64,000 bases of DNA from a bacterium A37T11 (GTDB lineage Bacteria > Bacteroidota > Bacteroidia > Sphingobacteriales > Sphingobacteriaceae). Under the pieces are notes generated by a model, which was not told the DNA's origin, ran no database searches, and saw only the letters and a program-made list of their open reading frames with translations. Both the position numbers and the translations under genes were made by a program. The DNA lies in contig FOBR01000017.1 of assembly GCA_900109895.1 (NCBI GenBank), positions 62,001 to 126,000 on the forward strand, written 5' to 3'. How positions within the stretch are numbered: position 1 is the stretch's first letter; each line of letters opens with the position of its first letter. This document shows positions 63,370 through 64,000 of the stretch, piece after piece.

Positions 63370-63376
63370 ATCCAGA

Positions 63377-63646
63377 TCAGATACTAACCCTGGCATGTAG
63401 GGAAGATACCGGGGACCATGCACTCACACCGCGTTTGTTGCGCGAGCGTAACCGGAAGTAATATGTCGTCCCGTCTACCACAGGCGAATAGAAATTGTCA
63501 CTAGAGCTAGACATAGCGCCGGCATCCTGCCAGAGCGGTTGCCCATCGGTATCTCTATATGGCCCAAGCACATGTTTACATGATGCCCTGTGGGGGAAAT
63601 TGGTGTCCGCAATGGTTGGATAACCAGGTATAAAACAATGAGACAA
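63377..63646 (-). pseudogene. Fragment with fibronectin type III-like repeat
   Basis: An 89-codon frame, open from a TTG, includes DGTTYYFRLRSRNKRGVSAWS, a typical strand F-G signature of fibronectin type III domains, preceded by GPYRDTDGQPLWQDAG. No signal peptide or normal start is present, and the frame ends eight bases after the lipoprotein pseudogene start. It looks like a leftover C-terminal domain of a large surface or phage-tail-like protein. Confidence 0.5.
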
Positions 63647-63710
63647 GGCCGTGCAGAAAAAGCTGTTTTTAACCGATGGTTGTATTTTATAAAGAATGAC
63701 ATCATGTTAA

Positions 63711-64000
63711 AATTATGGGAGCTATAAGAGCGGTACGCCGGACGTGCTGGTCAAGGCCTTTTATAACCCCACCACACCAGGGGCGACGAATATAGCCACC
63801 ACAACCTATCCCTATGCGGACACCAGATACGAGCCGTCACCGCTGAACCGTGTAGCTGAGCAGGGCTTTCCGGGAGCAAGTTGGCAGCTGAGCACGAGTG
63901 GCGTCACCGGGGCAGGGCATACCCAGCGATTAGGTTATTACAGCAACAGTGACAGCAATGCATATACGAATCCGGCGGCTACGCGTAAAATATCCAAATA
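63711..64000 (+). CDS. Partial RHS-type protein (DUF6443-like region)
   Basis: From 63711 to the window edge the plus strand is open in one frame (96 codons) directly after a TAA and with no convincing start. It encodes VLVKAFYNPTTPGATN, YEPSPLNRVAEQGFPGASW and GHTQRLGYY, which resemble the DUF6443 part found near the front of Bacteroidota RHS-repeat proteins, large secreted polymorphic-toxin carriers. GC content is visibly higher than in the rest of the window. It is either a 5'-truncated remnant or a fragment of a gene that continues to the right. Confidence 0.6.

Noticed and set aside
1-64000. CRISPR array or complete insertion sequence
   Set aside because: No regularly spaced repeats, no transposase frame and no terminal repeat pairs around a gene were seen on either strand.

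Overview
The window is a stretch of chromosome from a Bacteroidota bacterium, most probably of the order Sphingobacteriales (a Pedobacter/Mucilaginibacter-like relative). The evidence is AT-rich DNA, the Bacteroidota promoter pattern TTG-N19-TAnnTTTG in front of ddl and the tRNA gene (with the TAnnTTTG half alone at several other genes), the small single-type primary sigma factor, a roughly 315-residue NusB, a CcmD-family protein of Bacteroidota type, DUF4783 and DUF1573 proteins, the futalosine route to menaquinone (MqnC), and a Bacteroidota-type N-terminal domain on a large ATPase. Family placement is inference; I cannot name a species.

Layout. 1-5.7 kb: the 5' part of a membrane sensor histidine kinase, a BrkB-type membrane protein, a thioesterase, the cell-wall lytic transglycosylase MltG and a PASTA protein, all on the minus strand, divergent from ddl. 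5.7-8.7 kb: a solitary large STAND-like ATPase and a 0.5-kb AT-rich divergent spacer with repeated TGAACAA motifs. 8.7-14.3 kb: ispE, a sugar isomerase/epimerase, YtxH, the haem export genes ccmB-ccmC-ccmD and glutamate dehydrogenase. 14.3-14.8 kb: tRNA-Ser(TGA) followed by a terminator and a cluster of strong inverted and direct repeats. 14.8-24.6 kb: a sterol-desaturase-like oxygenase, a di-haem cytochrome, HtpG, a membrane-tailed exonuclease overlapping a CBS/nucleotidyltransferase protein, the primary sigma factor, an MBL hydrolase, a decayed pckA remnant and lpdA. 24.6-35.5 kb: rpmE2, a GlmU-like protein, tpiA-prmA-mpl, a small regulator, scpB, mqnC, mtaB, an NlpC/P60 lipoprotein, an unlisted 44-codon membrane protein, an ExoX-like exonuclease and a Nudix hydrolase. 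35.5-36.8 kb: a broken AI-2E-family permease. 36.9-56.4 kb: rnr, the nusB-DUF1573-yajC-ybbR-coaE-exonuclease-marR run, ZIP and PAP2 proteins, glmM, a cysteine desulfurase, accD, trmN6, a phosphoesterase, MerR, a flavoprotein, an isolated nuoCD pair, pdxH, an NtrC-type regulator and the RNase P RNA. 56.4-61.3 kb: DUF4783, nadC-plsY, an M48 peptidase, a PIG-L deacetylase, and a glycosyltransferase fragment joined in frame to a GH100-like hydrolase. 61.3-64 kb: an accessory zone with a DUF4143 ATPase, a pseudogenised lipoprotein, an Fn3-like fragment and the beginning of an RHS/DUF6443 reading frame of different base composition.

Most of the window is housekeeping: envelope precursors (ddl, mltG, mpl, glmM, plsY, accD), central metabolism and cofactors (tpiA, lpdA, gdh, ispE, coaE, nadC, pdxH, mqnC), respiration (ccm genes, nuoCD, di-haem cytochrome) and RNA processing (rnr, nusB, rnpB, mtaB, trmN6). 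The points most worth a second look are the solitary STAND-like ATPase with its repeat-rich spacer, the GT/GH100 in-frame junction, the repeat cluster behind tRNA-Ser, three decayed genes in otherwise intact surroundings (pckA, AI-2E permease, lipoprotein), and the mobile-looking right end. I did not find a complete undescribed multi-gene system; the ATPase is the nearest candidate.
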